Shown: piece after piece, positions 1-6,662 of the stretch
Layout: the number at the start of each line of letters is the position of its first letter
How positions within the stretch are numbered: position 1 is the first letter of the stretch
NCBI GenBank assembly: GCA_025453305.1
Contig: JALOQO010000005.1
Span: forward strand, 1-13,794
Length of the DNA: 13,794 nt
From: Patescibacteria group bacterium
Lineage (GTDB): Bacteria > Patescibacteriota > Saccharimonadia > Saccharimonadales > CAIOMD01
Reading direction: 5' to 3'
Notes under the pieces: model-generated
What the model saw: only the letters and a program-made list of their open reading frames with translations
Database searches by the model: none
What the model was told of the DNA's origin: nothing
Translations under genes and position numbers: made by a program

Positions 1-1
1 C

Positions 2-103
2 CGACCCGCTCGACCCGGAATCGACGCTGTACCTGCAGGTATGCAAGTTAACGAAAACCCACGAAACGGTTTTCTAACAGTTAAGCGCGTAGTTAAGAAA
101 TAA
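2..103 (+). CDS. 3' end of an unidentified protein (partial)
   Basis: The reading frame is open from base 2 to a TAA at 101-103 and gives 33 residues that end in a basic tail (TVKRVVKK). The frame is immediately followed by a good terminator, which suggests a real gene end. I do not recognise the protein from this fragment. The first 40 bases are much richer in G+C than the rest of the window, with an Arg/Pro/Ala-rich translation (RPARPGIDAVPAG). This could be a low-complexity C-terminal region or a contig-edge artefact. The rest of the gene lies outside the window. Confidence 0.5.
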   Translation, partial: RPARPGIDAVPAGMQVNENPRNGFLTVKRVVKK

Positions 104-122
104 ATTAACTAATAAATACCAG

Positions 123-160
123 AATCGTCACCATAATTTATTGGTGGCGATTTTGTTTTA
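123..160 (+). terminator. Rho-independent terminator
   Basis: An 11-bp stem (123-133 with 142-152, one T·G wobble) encloses an 8-nt loop. It is followed by a T-rich tail (TTTGTTTTA). It lies 20 nt after the stop of the partial gene at 2-103 and separates it from the exporter genes. Confidence 0.85.
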
Positions 161-189
161 GATATATATTTAGGTTAATATTTATAGGT

Positions 190-960
190 ATGAGCACTTC
201 TGATACAAAGCATATAATCGAAATCGATAAACTTACAAAGAAATACGGCAACAAAACTGTTGTAAAAGGCGTAAATTTTAATATAAAGCAGGGCGAAATA
301 TTTGGTATATTGGGCCCCAATGGCGCCGGTAAAACTACTACACTAGAAATGCTAGAGGCGCTTAGGCCTATAGATTCCGGCACGGCAAGACTTCTGGGCT
401 ACGATGTGGCTAAACAGCCCAACCAGGTTAAAGCATTAATTGGTGTACAGCCTCAATCTCCAGCTTTCGAGGAAAAAACCACTCTTACCGAAATTTTGTC
501 GTTTTTTGGTTCAATTTATGGCGAAAAGGTTCGCCCAAAAAAGCTCTTAAAAGAGGTAGGCTTAGAAGATAAGGTAAAAGCCTATCCAGAAACTCTATCT
601 GGTGGCCAAAGGCAGAGGTTTAGTATAGCTGTGGCTTTAGTTCATAATCCTAAGGTATTTTTCCTAGACGAACCGACTACCGGTCTTGATCCACAAGCTA
701 GGCGAAATATCTGGGAACTTATAAGAAGTGTTCGCGACAAAGGTGTTACCGTAGTTATGACAACACACTATATGGAAGAAGCCGAATTATTGTGTGATAG
801 GGTGGCCGTAATGGACGAAGGTAAAATTATCGCCCTAGATACCCCCAAGAATTTAATAAATAATCTGCTAAACAAAGGCTTTAAAAAGAAACGAACCATA
901 GAACAGGCTAGTCTAGAAGATGTGTTTATAGATTTAACCGGTAAGGAGCTAAGAGATTAA
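190..960 (+). CDS. ABC-2 type exporter, ATP-binding protein
   Basis: This is the cytoplasmic ATPase of a drug-, lipid- or polymer-exporting ABC transporter. All nucleotide-binding motifs are visible in 256 residues: Walker A GPNGAGKTT at 42-50, Q-loop around Q87-Q89, signature LSGGQ at 136-140, Walker B VFFLDE at 156-161, D-loop GLD at 165-167 and switch histidine H193. The C-terminal SLEDVFIDLTG tail is typical of the DrrA/NatA/CcmA-like group. The permease gene begins one base after the stop, so the two are co-transcribed and form one exporter. The substrate cannot be read from the sequence. No convincing Shine-Dalgarno sequence precedes the ATG. The preceding terminator implies its own promoter in the AT-rich stretch 161-189. 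Confidence 0.95.
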   Translation: MSTSDTKHIIEIDKLTKKYGNKTVVKGVNFNIKQGEIFGILGPNGAGKTTTLEMLEALRPIDSGTARLLGYDVAKQPNQVKALIGVQPQSPAFEEKTTLTEILSFFGSIYGEKVRPKKLLKEVGLEDKVKAYPETLSGGQRQRFSIAVALVHNPKVFFLDEPTTGLDPQARRNIWELIRSVRDKGVTVVMTTHYMEEAELLCDRVAVMDEGKIIALDTPKNLINNLLNKGFKKKRTIEQASLEDVFIDLTGKELRD

Positions 961-961
961 T

Positions 962-2068
962 ATGAAAAAATCCTTTTTACCAGTGGTTACATTTACAAAA
1001 ACTGATATAAAGCGGTTATTTAGAGATAAAGTGGCCATATTCTTTACATTTATATTTCCATTAATTTTCTTATTAATATTTGGTTCGATATTTAGTGGTG
1101 ATAATAATATTTCGTTTAATATTGCGGTGCTTAATGAGTCAAATAGCCAGTTTGCTAAGAATTTTTCAGATAAATTAAAAGAAAACGATATATTCACAAT
1201 AAAGCAAGAAATAACAAATATGGATCTTGCCAAAGAAGAGCTTAACCAGGGTACGATTGATGCTGTAATTATATTGCCTAAAGATTTTGGAGAAGTTGGC
1301 CAACAAGGCTTTCCAACTGGTCAAGCTAAAGTTGTATATGATCAATCGAGTGAACAGGCTGGCCAAGCGTTAGCGTCTATTCTAGAAACAACATTCGCAG
1401 ATATTAATAAACAATTCGTAAAAACCGTTGCGCCATTTACGGTTATAAGTGAGTCTACCGCAACTCAAGGCTTAACAGCTTTTGACTACACCTTTGCTGG
1501 GCTACTTGGTTTTACTTTGTTATCGCTTGGTATTTTTGGCCCCACATCGGTGTTTCCGCACCTTAAACAACGGGGAGTTCTCCGAAGGTATCATACTACA
1601 ACACTAAAGGTGTGGCAGTACTTTACGGGTAATGTAATATCCAACGGCTTTACCGGTATTTTAGCTGTGGCATTAATGTTTATTGTCGCTATGGTGGTTT
1701 TTGATTTAAATATGAAAGGTAATTATTTAGGGTTGCTAGCAATGATAATACTAGGGGCAACACTAATGTTTGGAATAGGTCTTGCAATTGGTGGCTGGGC
1801 TAAGAACGAAAACCAGGCTGCACCGCTTGCGCAGTTAGTAGCATTGCCAATGATGTTTTTAAGCGGCGTGTTCTTTCCTACATTTTTAATGCCCGAATTT
1901 TTACAAACCCTTACTACTATTTTACCCTTAACCCCTATTGTAGAGAGTTTTAGAATGATAGTAACAGAAGGCGCCACATTGCTAGATTTAGGCCCTCAAT
2001 TAGCGCTAATAGGGGTGTGGACTGTAGTTGTATATATTCTAGCCTTCAAACTCTTCCGCTGGGAATAG
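962..2068 (+). CDS. ABC-2 type exporter, permease protein
   Basis: This is the membrane half of the exporter encoded with the upstream ATPase. The 368 residues have the ABC-2/DrrB layout: a short basic cytoplasmic N-terminus, one membrane helix at about 24-43 and a large extracytoplasmic domain to about 175. Five hydrophobic segments follow, at about 178-200, 225-248, 255-280, 288-310 and 343-364. The start one base after the ATPase stop is supported by AAGGAG at 943-948 inside the end of that gene. The protein probably dimerises, as in other ABC-2 systems with one permease gene. The substrate is unknown. Confidence 0.92.
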   Translation: MKKSFLPVVTFTKTDIKRLFRDKVAIFFTFIFPLIFLLIFGSIFSGDNNISFNIAVLNESNSQFAKNFSDKLKENDIFTIKQEITNMDLAKEELNQGTIDAVIILPKDFGEVGQQGFPTGQAKVVYDQSSEQAGQALASILETTFADINKQFVKTVAPFTVISESTATQGLTAFDYTFAGLLGFTLLSLGIFGPTSVFPHLKQRGVLRRYHTTTLKVWQYFTGNVISNGFTGILAVALMFIVAMVVFDLNMKGNYLGLLAMIILGATLMFGIGLAIGGWAKNENQAAPLAQLVALPMMFLSGVFFPTFLMPEFLQTLTTILPLTPIVESFRMIVTEGATLLDLGPQLALIGVWTVVVYILAFKLFRWE

Positions 2069-2094
2069 ACATAAGCAATAAACTGTGCTATAAT
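2066..2094 (+). promoter_or_regulatory. Promoter of the 2102 gene (leaderless type)
   Basis: The -35 TAGACA (2066-2071), a 17-nt spacer and the extended -10 TGC-TATAAT (2086-2094) make a strong sigma70-type promoter. The expected start site is about 2101, at or one base from the ATG at 2102, so the mRNA would have essentially no leader. Confidence 0.75.
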
Positions 2095-2101
2095 AATATA
2101 T

Positions 2102-2449
2102 ATGCCAGAAAAAAGTACAGGATTATCAGCATCCCTAACCCCAGAAGAAATAAATACTAGCATTGATGTGAGTCCTCAATTACAAGGGGTCCTTGATTAT
2201 ATAAATGCAATGCAATATCCCAGCCAAATACGAAAGTTCTGGCGTACATTGCCCCGTATTGGATTAGAGAACAGTTTTACTCCTGATGAAATTGACGTTA
2301 TTGCTGCATCGGCACAGCGAAGAGCTTTTGAGCTATCATCTAAAAGTATTGGTGGTAAAGTAGTTAGCCGGTCACTATCGGCAAAGATTCCTGCAAAAAG
2401 AGATCCAGACTGGATGGAGCGTGCTGCGCACGATGATACGCCGCGCTAG
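2102..2449 (+). CDS. Hypothetical small soluble protein
   Basis: I do not recognise this 115-residue protein. It has no signal peptide, no membrane segment and no metal-binding motif. The N-terminus is polar. The middle (about 25-85) looks helical, with hydrophobic positions in LQGVLDYINAMQYPSQIRKFW and then ENSFTPDEIDVIAASAQRRA. The C-terminus is basic and polar and probably disordered. The gene has its own strong promoter whose predicted start site coincides with the ATG. A tRNA-dihydrouridine synthase gene follows 19 bp downstream, also with its own -10 box. The strong promoter is the best argument that this is a real gene. Confidence 0.65.
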   Translation: MPEKSTGLSASLTPEEINTSIDVSPQLQGVLDYINAMQYPSQIRKFWRTLPRIGLENSFTPDEIDVIAASAQRRAFELSSKSIGGKVVSRSLSAKIPAKRDPDWMERAAHDDTPR

Positions 2450-2454
2450 TAAGG

Positions 2455-2460
2455 TATAAT
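2455..2460 (+). promoter_or_regulatory. -10 box of the dihydrouridine synthase gene
   Basis: A consensus TATAAT ends 8 nt before the ATG at 2469 and there is no Shine-Dalgarno sequence in the gap. Initiation would fall at about 2467, giving a leader of 0-2 nt. No good -35 is visible, so this is weaker than the 2066-2094 promoter. Confidence 0.5.
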
Positions 2461-2468
2461 AGCAAAAT

Positions 2469-3425
2469 ATGTTGTACGATAGCCTGCCAAGGCCTTTTTT
2501 TGTGCTTGCACCGATGGATGATGTCACCGATACGGTTTTTCGCCAGATAATTGCGACTACCGCTCCGCCAGATTTATTTTTCACCGAATTTGTAAATGTA
2601 GACGGCCTACAGAGCCGCGGTAAACCTAGGCTAATGCATAAATTAGCATATACAGCCAAAGAAAAGCCCCTGATTGCTCAAATATGGGGCAAAACGCCAA
2701 TAAACTACGAGCTATCCGCAAAAGAGCTGGTTGAAATGGGTTTTGCAGGCATAGATATTAATATGGGTTGCCCGGTTAAAGATGTGGTGAAAAACGGTTG
2801 TTGTTCAGCCCTAATTAACAACCGTGACTTAGCCGTAGAAATCATAAAAGCTGTGAAAAGAGGAGCCAAGGGCAGGGTGCCTATAACCGTTAAAACTCGT
2901 CTGGGTTGGGATTCTGTAGATTACTCTTGGCACGAACTAATACTAAAACAAGGTATAGATATGCTAACTGTTCATGGTCGTACAAGATCAGAAATGAGCA
3001 AAGTACCAGCCAGATGGCAAGACATTGCCGTTGTTAGGGATCTTAGAGATAAAATATCGCCAAAAACGCTAATAGTAGGCAATGGCGATGTTCAAAACAG
3101 ACTACACGGCGAGCAACTTGCAGCAAAATACAAGCTTGATGGAATAATGATAGGGCGAGCTATATTTAACGATCCTTACATTTTTGCAAAAGAATCCCCC
3201 TGGCCTTCTTTAGAACCTATACAAAAGATTGAACTTTATAAAAAGCAGGTAAAACTATTTATTAAGTATTATCCAAATAAAGAACGAAGCCCGCAAACCC
3301 TAAAATGTTATGCCAAAATATACATAAATGGCTTTGACGGTGCCAGCAGCATCCGTAGCGAAGTCATGTCAACCAATAGTGCAGAAGAGCTTAAAGTAGT
3401 TTTAAGTAGGTATTTGTTGAGTTAA
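2469..3425 (+). CDS. dus: tRNA-dihydrouridine synthase
   Basis: This is a flavoenzyme that reduces specific uridines in the tRNA D-loop to dihydrouridine using NAD(P)H. The 318 residues have the Dus layout: an FMN-binding TIM barrel opening with FVLAPMDDVTD (11-21), catalytic motif DINMGCP (96-102) with general-acid Cys101, then K104, VKTRLGW near 141-147, VHGRTR near 168-173 and GNGDV near 205-209. A helical tRNA-binding domain follows. The segment after the catalytic loop reads KNGCCSAL, where many family members have a Gly/Ala-rich KxGAGxxL, so there are two extra cysteines. Paralogue type (DusA, B or C) cannot be assigned safely. The ATG is favoured because a TATAAT lies 8 nt upstream. 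Confidence 0.93.
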   Translation: MLYDSLPRPFFVLAPMDDVTDTVFRQIIATTAPPDLFFTEFVNVDGLQSRGKPRLMHKLAYTAKEKPLIAQIWGKTPINYELSAKELVEMGFAGIDINMGCPVKDVVKNGCCSALINNRDLAVEIIKAVKRGAKGRVPITVKTRLGWDSVDYSWHELILKQGIDMLTVHGRTRSEMSKVPARWQDIAVVRDLRDKISPKTLIVGNGDVQNRLHGEQLAAKYKLDGIMIGRAIFNDPYIFAKESPWPSLEPIQKIELYKKQVKLFIKYYPNKERSPQTLKCYAKIYINGFDGASSIRSEVMSTNSAEELKVVLSRYLLS

Positions 3426-3427
3426 TC

Positions 3428-3433
3428 TATAAT
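3428..3433 (+). promoter_or_regulatory. -10 box of the P-loop kinase gene
   Basis: A consensus TATAAT overlaps the region just after the dus stop and ends 6 nt before the ATG at 3440. The predicted start site is the ATG itself. No clear -35 is seen at the right distance. Confidence 0.5.
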
Positions 3434-3439
3434 TAGAAT

Positions 3440-3994
3440 ATGTCCAAAATAATATTTATTAATGGTTATCCAGCGTCAGGTAAAAGTACTTTAGTTAGCC
3501 TACTAAAAGAACAAAATATTCAATGTCCGATTATATGCAAAGATGTTATTAAAGAAATACTGTTTTCTAAACTGGAATTAGACAACTACAATAACGGAAT
3601 GCAGCTTAATAATACAGTTTTGGCCATAATGTTCGAACAAGTATCAGAACATTTGCGCTCTGGCGCTAACCTAATAATTGAAGGTAACTTTAAGCCAGAA
3701 TATGATCAGGCTGCTATTGATAGCATTTTCAAAGATCTTAAATACAAGGTTTTACAGCTGATGTTGGTGGCTAATAGTGATCAATTACTAAAACGCGATA
3801 TGCTTCGTCATAAGTCTGGTGAAAGGCATAGTGGTCACACAAGATATGACACCAATACTATAGCTAACCAACTTGAGCAAGTAAGGCCGTTTAACATTAA
3901 AGGCTCAAGAATTATTACTATTGATACAAATAATTTTGATTTTGAAGATTATAATAAAATCGTCAATCGTATTGGAAATTATATAGAGTCTTAG
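3440..3994 (+). CDS. AAA_33-type P-loop kinase or phosphotransferase
   Basis: This is a 184-residue nucleotide kinase-like protein. Walker A is GYPASGKST at 9-17, followed by a strand and the KDVIKEILF segment. A second strand ends LIIEGNF near 79-85. The Arg-rich lid KRDMLRHKSGERHSGH lies near 119-134. This order matches small AAA_33 kinases (chloramphenicol phosphotransferase-like, zeta-toxin-like and RNA or metabolite kinases). The substrate cannot be told. No antitoxin-like partner is adjacent, so a toxin role is not supported. The gene lies 14 bp after dus but has its own -10 box. Its stop overlaps the convergent HxlR gene by 4 bp. Confidence 0.8.
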   Translation: MSKIIFINGYPASGKSTLVSLLKEQNIQCPIICKDVIKEILFSKLELDNYNNGMQLNNTVLAIMFEQVSEHLRSGANLIIEGNFKPEYDQAAIDSIFKDLKYKVLQLMLVANSDQLLKRDMLRHKSGERHSGHTRYDTNTIANQLEQVRPFNIKGSRIITIDTNNFDFEDYNKIVNRIGNYIES

Positions 3995-4332
3995 CAGCGG
4001 TCTGATTTGTATTTAGAACTCCATTTTGCCATGTCTTGAAGAATTACCTGTAAGTCAGATCCTTTAGTAGTTAGTGAATAACTGTATCTAGGCGGCCTTT
4101 CGCAGTATAGGCTTTTTACAACAATATCCTCGTCTACCAACTTATTTAAGCGCTGGCTTAAGGTGCGTGGGCTTATTCCTACTAGTATCTTTTCTAATTC
4201 GCTAAAAGTTTGCGGGCAAGTGGTAAGTTCTTTAATTAATAAAGGAGACCATTTGTCACCTAGAATTGCTAGCGCCTTAGCTATACAGCCAGTTTTTTGG
4301 TTAATGGATTTTTTTAAAGCTGCCGTTGTCAT
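3991..4332 (-). CDS. HxlR/DUF24-family redox-type transcriptional regulator
   Basis: This 113-residue winged-helix protein belongs to the HxlR family (YodB, CatR, HypR, HxlR). Cys16 sits just before the DNA-binding domain in the family context GCIAKALAILGDKW (15-28). This is the cysteine that senses quinones, diamide or hypochlorite in YodB and CatR. The recognition region is FSELEKILVGISPRTLSQRL and the wing is YCERPPRYSYSLTTKG. The gene is divergent from an FMN reductase with a 114-bp shared control region containing several dyads, so the reductase is the probable target, as YodB controls an azoreductase. The start is supported by an extended -10 (TGA-TATACT, 4348-4340 on the minus strand) that ends 7 nt before the ATG. 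Confidence 0.9.
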   Translation of the reverse strand: MTTAALKKSINQKTGCIAKALAILGDKWSPLLIKELTTCPQTFSELEKILVGISPRTLSQRLNKLVDEDIVVKSLYCERPPRYSYSLTTKGSDLQVILQDMAKWSSKYKSDRC

Positions 4333-4339
4333 ATATACA

Positions 4340-4348
4340 AGTATATCA
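4340..4348 (-). promoter_or_regulatory. Extended -10 promoter of the HxlR gene
   Basis: On the minus strand the sequence reads TGA-TATACT and ends 7 nt before the ATG at 4332. The predicted start site lies at the ATG, so this regulator mRNA is probably leaderless. Confidence 0.55.
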
Positions 4349-4356
4349 TAAAAAGG

Positions 4357-4412
4357 CTTTACAATGTATAGTTAATGAAATACTATGTATGTAGTAACTT
4401 TACATAGTAAAG
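4357..4412. promoter_or_regulatory. Probable HxlR operator cluster (three dyads)
   Basis: There are three symmetric elements. CTTTAC-AAT-GTATAG lies at 4357-4371 (one mismatch) and covers the -35. TACTA-N6-TAGTA lies at 4381-4396 and covers the -10 and start site. CTTTAC-ATA-GTAAAG is a perfect 6+3+6 palindrome at 4398-4412. The first and third share the half-site CTTTAC. Dyads of this kind are known operators for YodB/CatR-type regulators. Assignment to the adjacent HxlR protein is an inference from position. Confidence 0.65.
4358..4386 (+). promoter_or_regulatory. Promoter of the FMN reductase gene
   Basis: The -35 TTTACA (4358-4363), a 17-nt spacer and the -10 TACTAT (4381-4386) predict a start near 4393 and a leader of about 54 nt. 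Both boxes sit inside the dyads listed at 4357-4412, so a bound regulator would block RNA polymerase. Confidence 0.7.
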
Positions 4413-4446
4413 TAATAAATCTATCAAATAGAAAGGAATAATATTT

Positions 4447-5004
4447 ATGGCACATATTCAAGTTATTGTAGGCTCTACCCGCCCAGGTCGCGTTGGGCGA
4501 ACTGTTGCGGATTGGTTTTTAGCTAATGCTAAAGTTCCAGCAGGTTCAACGGCTGAACTTGTAGATTTAAAAGATATTAACTTACCGTTACTAGACGAAC
4601 CGATATCAGCTATGAATGATAAATATAGTAAAGATCATACTAAAGAGTGGTCAAAAACTGTATCAAAAGCAGATGGCTTTGTTTGGGTAACACCAGAATA
4701 CAACCACGGAACATCAGCGGCTCTTAAGAATGCCATAGACTACCTTTATAAGGAATGGACATACAAACCTGTAGCATTTGTAGGGTACGGCGGTATGGGC
4801 GGTACTAGGGCCATAGAGAGCCTTGTGGTAACGGCAAGCGAACTTAGTATGTTCCCGTTAAAGTCCCGGTACCATGTTTTAGATGTTTGGTCTGCTATAA
4901 ATGAAGATGGCAGTATTAAACCCGAAAATATCCGTGGTAATGCCACAAATTTACTAGCAGAAGTAGCTAAAGTTGCCGATGCAACCAAATCTTTGCGCAC
5001 ATAA
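4447..5004 (+). CDS. NAD(P)H-dependent FMN reductase (flavodoxin-like)
   Basis: This is a 185-residue flavoprotein of the NADPH-dependent FMN reductase/azoreductase/quinone reductase family. Visible motifs are the FMN-phosphate loop GSTRPGRVG (9-17), PEYNHG (83-88), which contacts the isoalloxazine, and GYGGMGG (113-119). The length matches the family. The ATG has a good Shine-Dalgarno sequence, AAAGGA at 4432-4437, 9 nt upstream, unlike several neighbours that look leaderless. The gene is divergent from a cysteine-containing HxlR regulator and its promoter is covered by dyads. It is therefore probably induced by quinones or other electrophiles, which it would detoxify by two-electron reduction. 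A strong terminator follows. Confidence 0.92.
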   Translation: MAHIQVIVGSTRPGRVGRTVADWFLANAKVPAGSTAELVDLKDINLPLLDEPISAMNDKYSKDHTKEWSKTVSKADGFVWVTPEYNHGTSAALKNAIDYLYKEWTYKPVAFVGYGGMGGTRAIESLVVTASELSMFPLKSRYHVLDVWSAINEDGSIKPENIRGNATNLLAEVAKVADATKSLRT

Positions 5005-5031
5005 ACAAATTTAGGATTTTAGACAAGTCAT

Positions 5032-5071
5032 AATAATCGGCGCATCTGCGAGATCGCCGATTATTGTTTTT
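5032..5071 (+). terminator. Rho-independent terminator of the FMN reductase gene
   Basis: Arms AATAATCGGCG (5032-5042) and its complement (5055-5065) form an 11-bp stem, extended by ATCT/AGAT around a GCG triloop with one bulged C. GTTTTTG follows. The T-tract is on the plus strand only. The stem also ends 17 nt beyond the KARI stop on the other strand. Confidence 0.9.
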
Positions 5072-5082
5072 GAATATCATAT

Positions 5083-6552
5083 TTAAGATACAGAAATATC
5101 AATTGGTGGGCGCATAGCGCCTAGTAGTTTTAAGGCTTTGTGAACATCGTGTTTAACAAAGTTATCGTAATAATTCTGCTCCGAATATCCGTCTAGTATT
5201 CCATCTAAAACAGGTAACACCGCCTGTGAAAGCCATGCCTGATAATGGGGCGCCCATTTTCTGCTACCGCGCCTTGCTGTTATAGAGCAGTTATCTACCA
5301 TATAGGCTACACCCCGAGCTTTCATAAATGGATTTAAAGAATCAACGGCCTCTATAATTGATTCGTTTACAACCTCGGACCAAGCATGTCCGTGAGATCT
5401 TAATACTGTAACTTGAGCCATCATTCCGGCTATATATACACCGGCAACCATTGGATCTATAGTTAAGTTTTTATTCTTAATGCCCTTGTCTCGTACATTT
5501 TCTCCAACTCGCCACATTTCTGTACCATCAACCTTTAGCATCGGGATATTGTTGTCGCTATCTGAAACCACCTCTGCGATTTCGCGACCACTAGATACAT
5601 CAATATATATCTTTTTAGTTAAGTCTAAAAGAACAGGATAGGTGGTGTTATAAGCATTGACAAATTTTTTGTTATCAGAGCCTTTTAATTTATCAACAAC
5701 ACCAATCAAGCCTTCTTTAGAAATCGTGCTTGAAAGCGGCCCTACAAGTGATTCAACTACATCAATATAAGCTTGCTCGGCCGTTGTACCGTTCTGTCTC
5801 TTGTTTGCATATAATGCTTCTACGAGACCGTGCACACCACCAAGTAACATTGCTCTTTCACCAAAAATATCAGATCGCCATTCGTTATCTAAAGTTGTTT
5901 TAAATGTATAAGGTGCGCCCAGGCACAGTGACCATGCAAGAGCTCTATCTAGAGCTTTTTGCCCCCCTTGATAAACAGCAAAACTGTTATTTATACCGCT
6001 TCCTTGTAGATATAGTTTTCTTACAGATGGGCCCATTCCCTTGGGGCAAACCCCAATTACATCAACATCTGGGCGGATTTTTTGCCCTGTAGTAGAAAGA
6101 TGCCCTATAAAGAAACCATGCGATAATCCAACAGTAGATCCGGCGGGCATCAAAGATATTAGCTCTTGGCCATGGTGCGCCATGGCTGCGTCTGAAATTA
6201 AAAATAAAGACATTTCGCTAGTAGATAAGGCTTCTTCTACATTTAACAAAGTGCCGTCTTTCACACTAAAACCCGCCTCTTGCGCCCCTTTTCGTGATTG
6301 CGAACTTTTGCGTAAACCAACTACTACTTTGGTATTAACGCCAGCTTTTTTAAGTGTATCCCTAATATTTTGTGCTTGCGCTGGGCCTTGCGAGCTCCAA
6401 CCAATTATTGCTATTTGCTTTACCCCTGCAAGAGCTTTCTTTAAACCGCTATAATCACCTCTTTTTCCATGCATCACGGTTTCTTTTGTACCGCTTACGG
6501 TGATATTTTTAAGCCGATTTTTAAATGTTGTCGATGTAAAAGTATTTGACAT
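5083..6552 (-). CDS. ilvC: Ketol-acid reductoisomerase, class II, plant-like
   Basis: This enzyme catalyses the Mg2+- and NADPH-dependent alkyl migration and reduction of acetolactate or acetohydroxybutyrate, the second step of Val/Ile/Leu synthesis. The 489 residues match the long class II form with a duplicated C-terminal domain. Visible elements are the nucleotide loop GWSSQGPAQAQ (51-61), the phosphate-binding GLRKSSQS (79-86), metal ligands D228 and E232 in SDIFGER, E397 and E401 in NESIIEAVDSL, and substrate serine S423 in DNCSITARRGSRKW. The wording of these blocks (IGVCPKGMGPSVRKLYLQG, the ending PPIDISVS) is much nearer to the plant chloroplast enzyme than to E. coli IlvC. The start has AAGGAG 5 nt upstream. 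No other branched-chain gene is in the window. Confidence 0.95.
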   Translation of the reverse strand: MSNTFTSTTFKNRLKNITVSGTKETVMHGKRGDYSGLKKALAGVKQIAIIGWSSQGPAQAQNIRDTLKKAGVNTKVVVGLRKSSQSRKGAQEAGFSVKDGTLLNVEEALSTSEMSLFLISDAAMAHHGQELISLMPAGSTVGLSHGFFIGHLSTTGQKIRPDVDVIGVCPKGMGPSVRKLYLQGSGINNSFAVYQGGQKALDRALAWSLCLGAPYTFKTTLDNEWRSDIFGERAMLLGGVHGLVEALYANKRQNGTTAEQAYIDVVESLVGPLSSTISKEGLIGVVDKLKGSDNKKFVNAYNTTYPVLLDLTKKIYIDVSSGREIAEVVSDSDNNIPMLKVDGTEMWRVGENVRDKGIKNKNLTIDPMVAGVYIAGMMAQVTVLRSHGHAWSEVVNESIIEAVDSLNPFMKARGVAYMVDNCSITARRGSRKWAPHYQAWLSQAVLPVLDGILDGYSEQNYYDNFVKHDVHKALKLLGAMRPPIDISVS

Positions 6553-6557
6553 ATTAT

Positions 6558-6563
6558 CTCCTT
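6558..6563 (-). promoter_or_regulatory. Shine-Dalgarno sequence of ilvC
   Basis: AAGGAG on the minus strand lies 5 nt before the ATG at 6552. It fixes the start and contrasts with the leaderless-looking genes of the window. Confidence 0.8.
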
Positions 6564-6571
6564 AATAAAAT

Positions 6572-6600
6572 TATACTCGCACCACTATAGTGCGAGTATA
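6572..6600 (-). promoter_or_regulatory. Perfect inverted repeat in the ilvC control region
   Basis: Arms TATACTCGCAC (6572-6582) and GTGCGAGTATA (6590-6600) are perfectly complementary over 11 bp with a 7-nt centre. A second palindrome, CACTATAGTG (6583-6592), overlaps it. On the minus strand the 3' arm runs into TATAAT (6575-6570), a possible -10 box only about 18 nt before the ATG. The dyad could be an operator covering that box. If transcription starts further upstream (another TATAAT is at 6632-6627), it could instead be an RNA hairpin 9 nt before the Shine-Dalgarno sequence. There is no long T-tract, so a terminator is less likely. Confidence 0.55.
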
Positions 6601-6662
6601 GACCAGTATTTATAAATAATGAAGTTATTATACATCGCAGCATATCTTAGTAAGTATTTATT

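Noticed and set aside
20..52. Resemblance to a cloning-vector polylinker (ACCTGCAGG-ATGCAAG-like stretch after TCGAC)
   Set aside because: The match is interrupted by an insertion and several substitutions, and the stretch is part of an open frame that continues to a stop followed by a proper terminator. A chance match is more likely, though read coverage was not available.
3440..3994. Zeta-type toxin of a toxin-antitoxin pair
   Set aside because: The P-loop and lid fit a general AAA_33 kinase. No small antitoxin gene is adjacent; the neighbours are dus and a convergent HxlR regulator.
6041..6454. 137-residue plus-strand open frame opposite ilvC
   Set aside because: It is antisense to a fully conserved enzyme, with Cys/Pro-rich composition typical of a shadow frame and no promoter or ribosome site.
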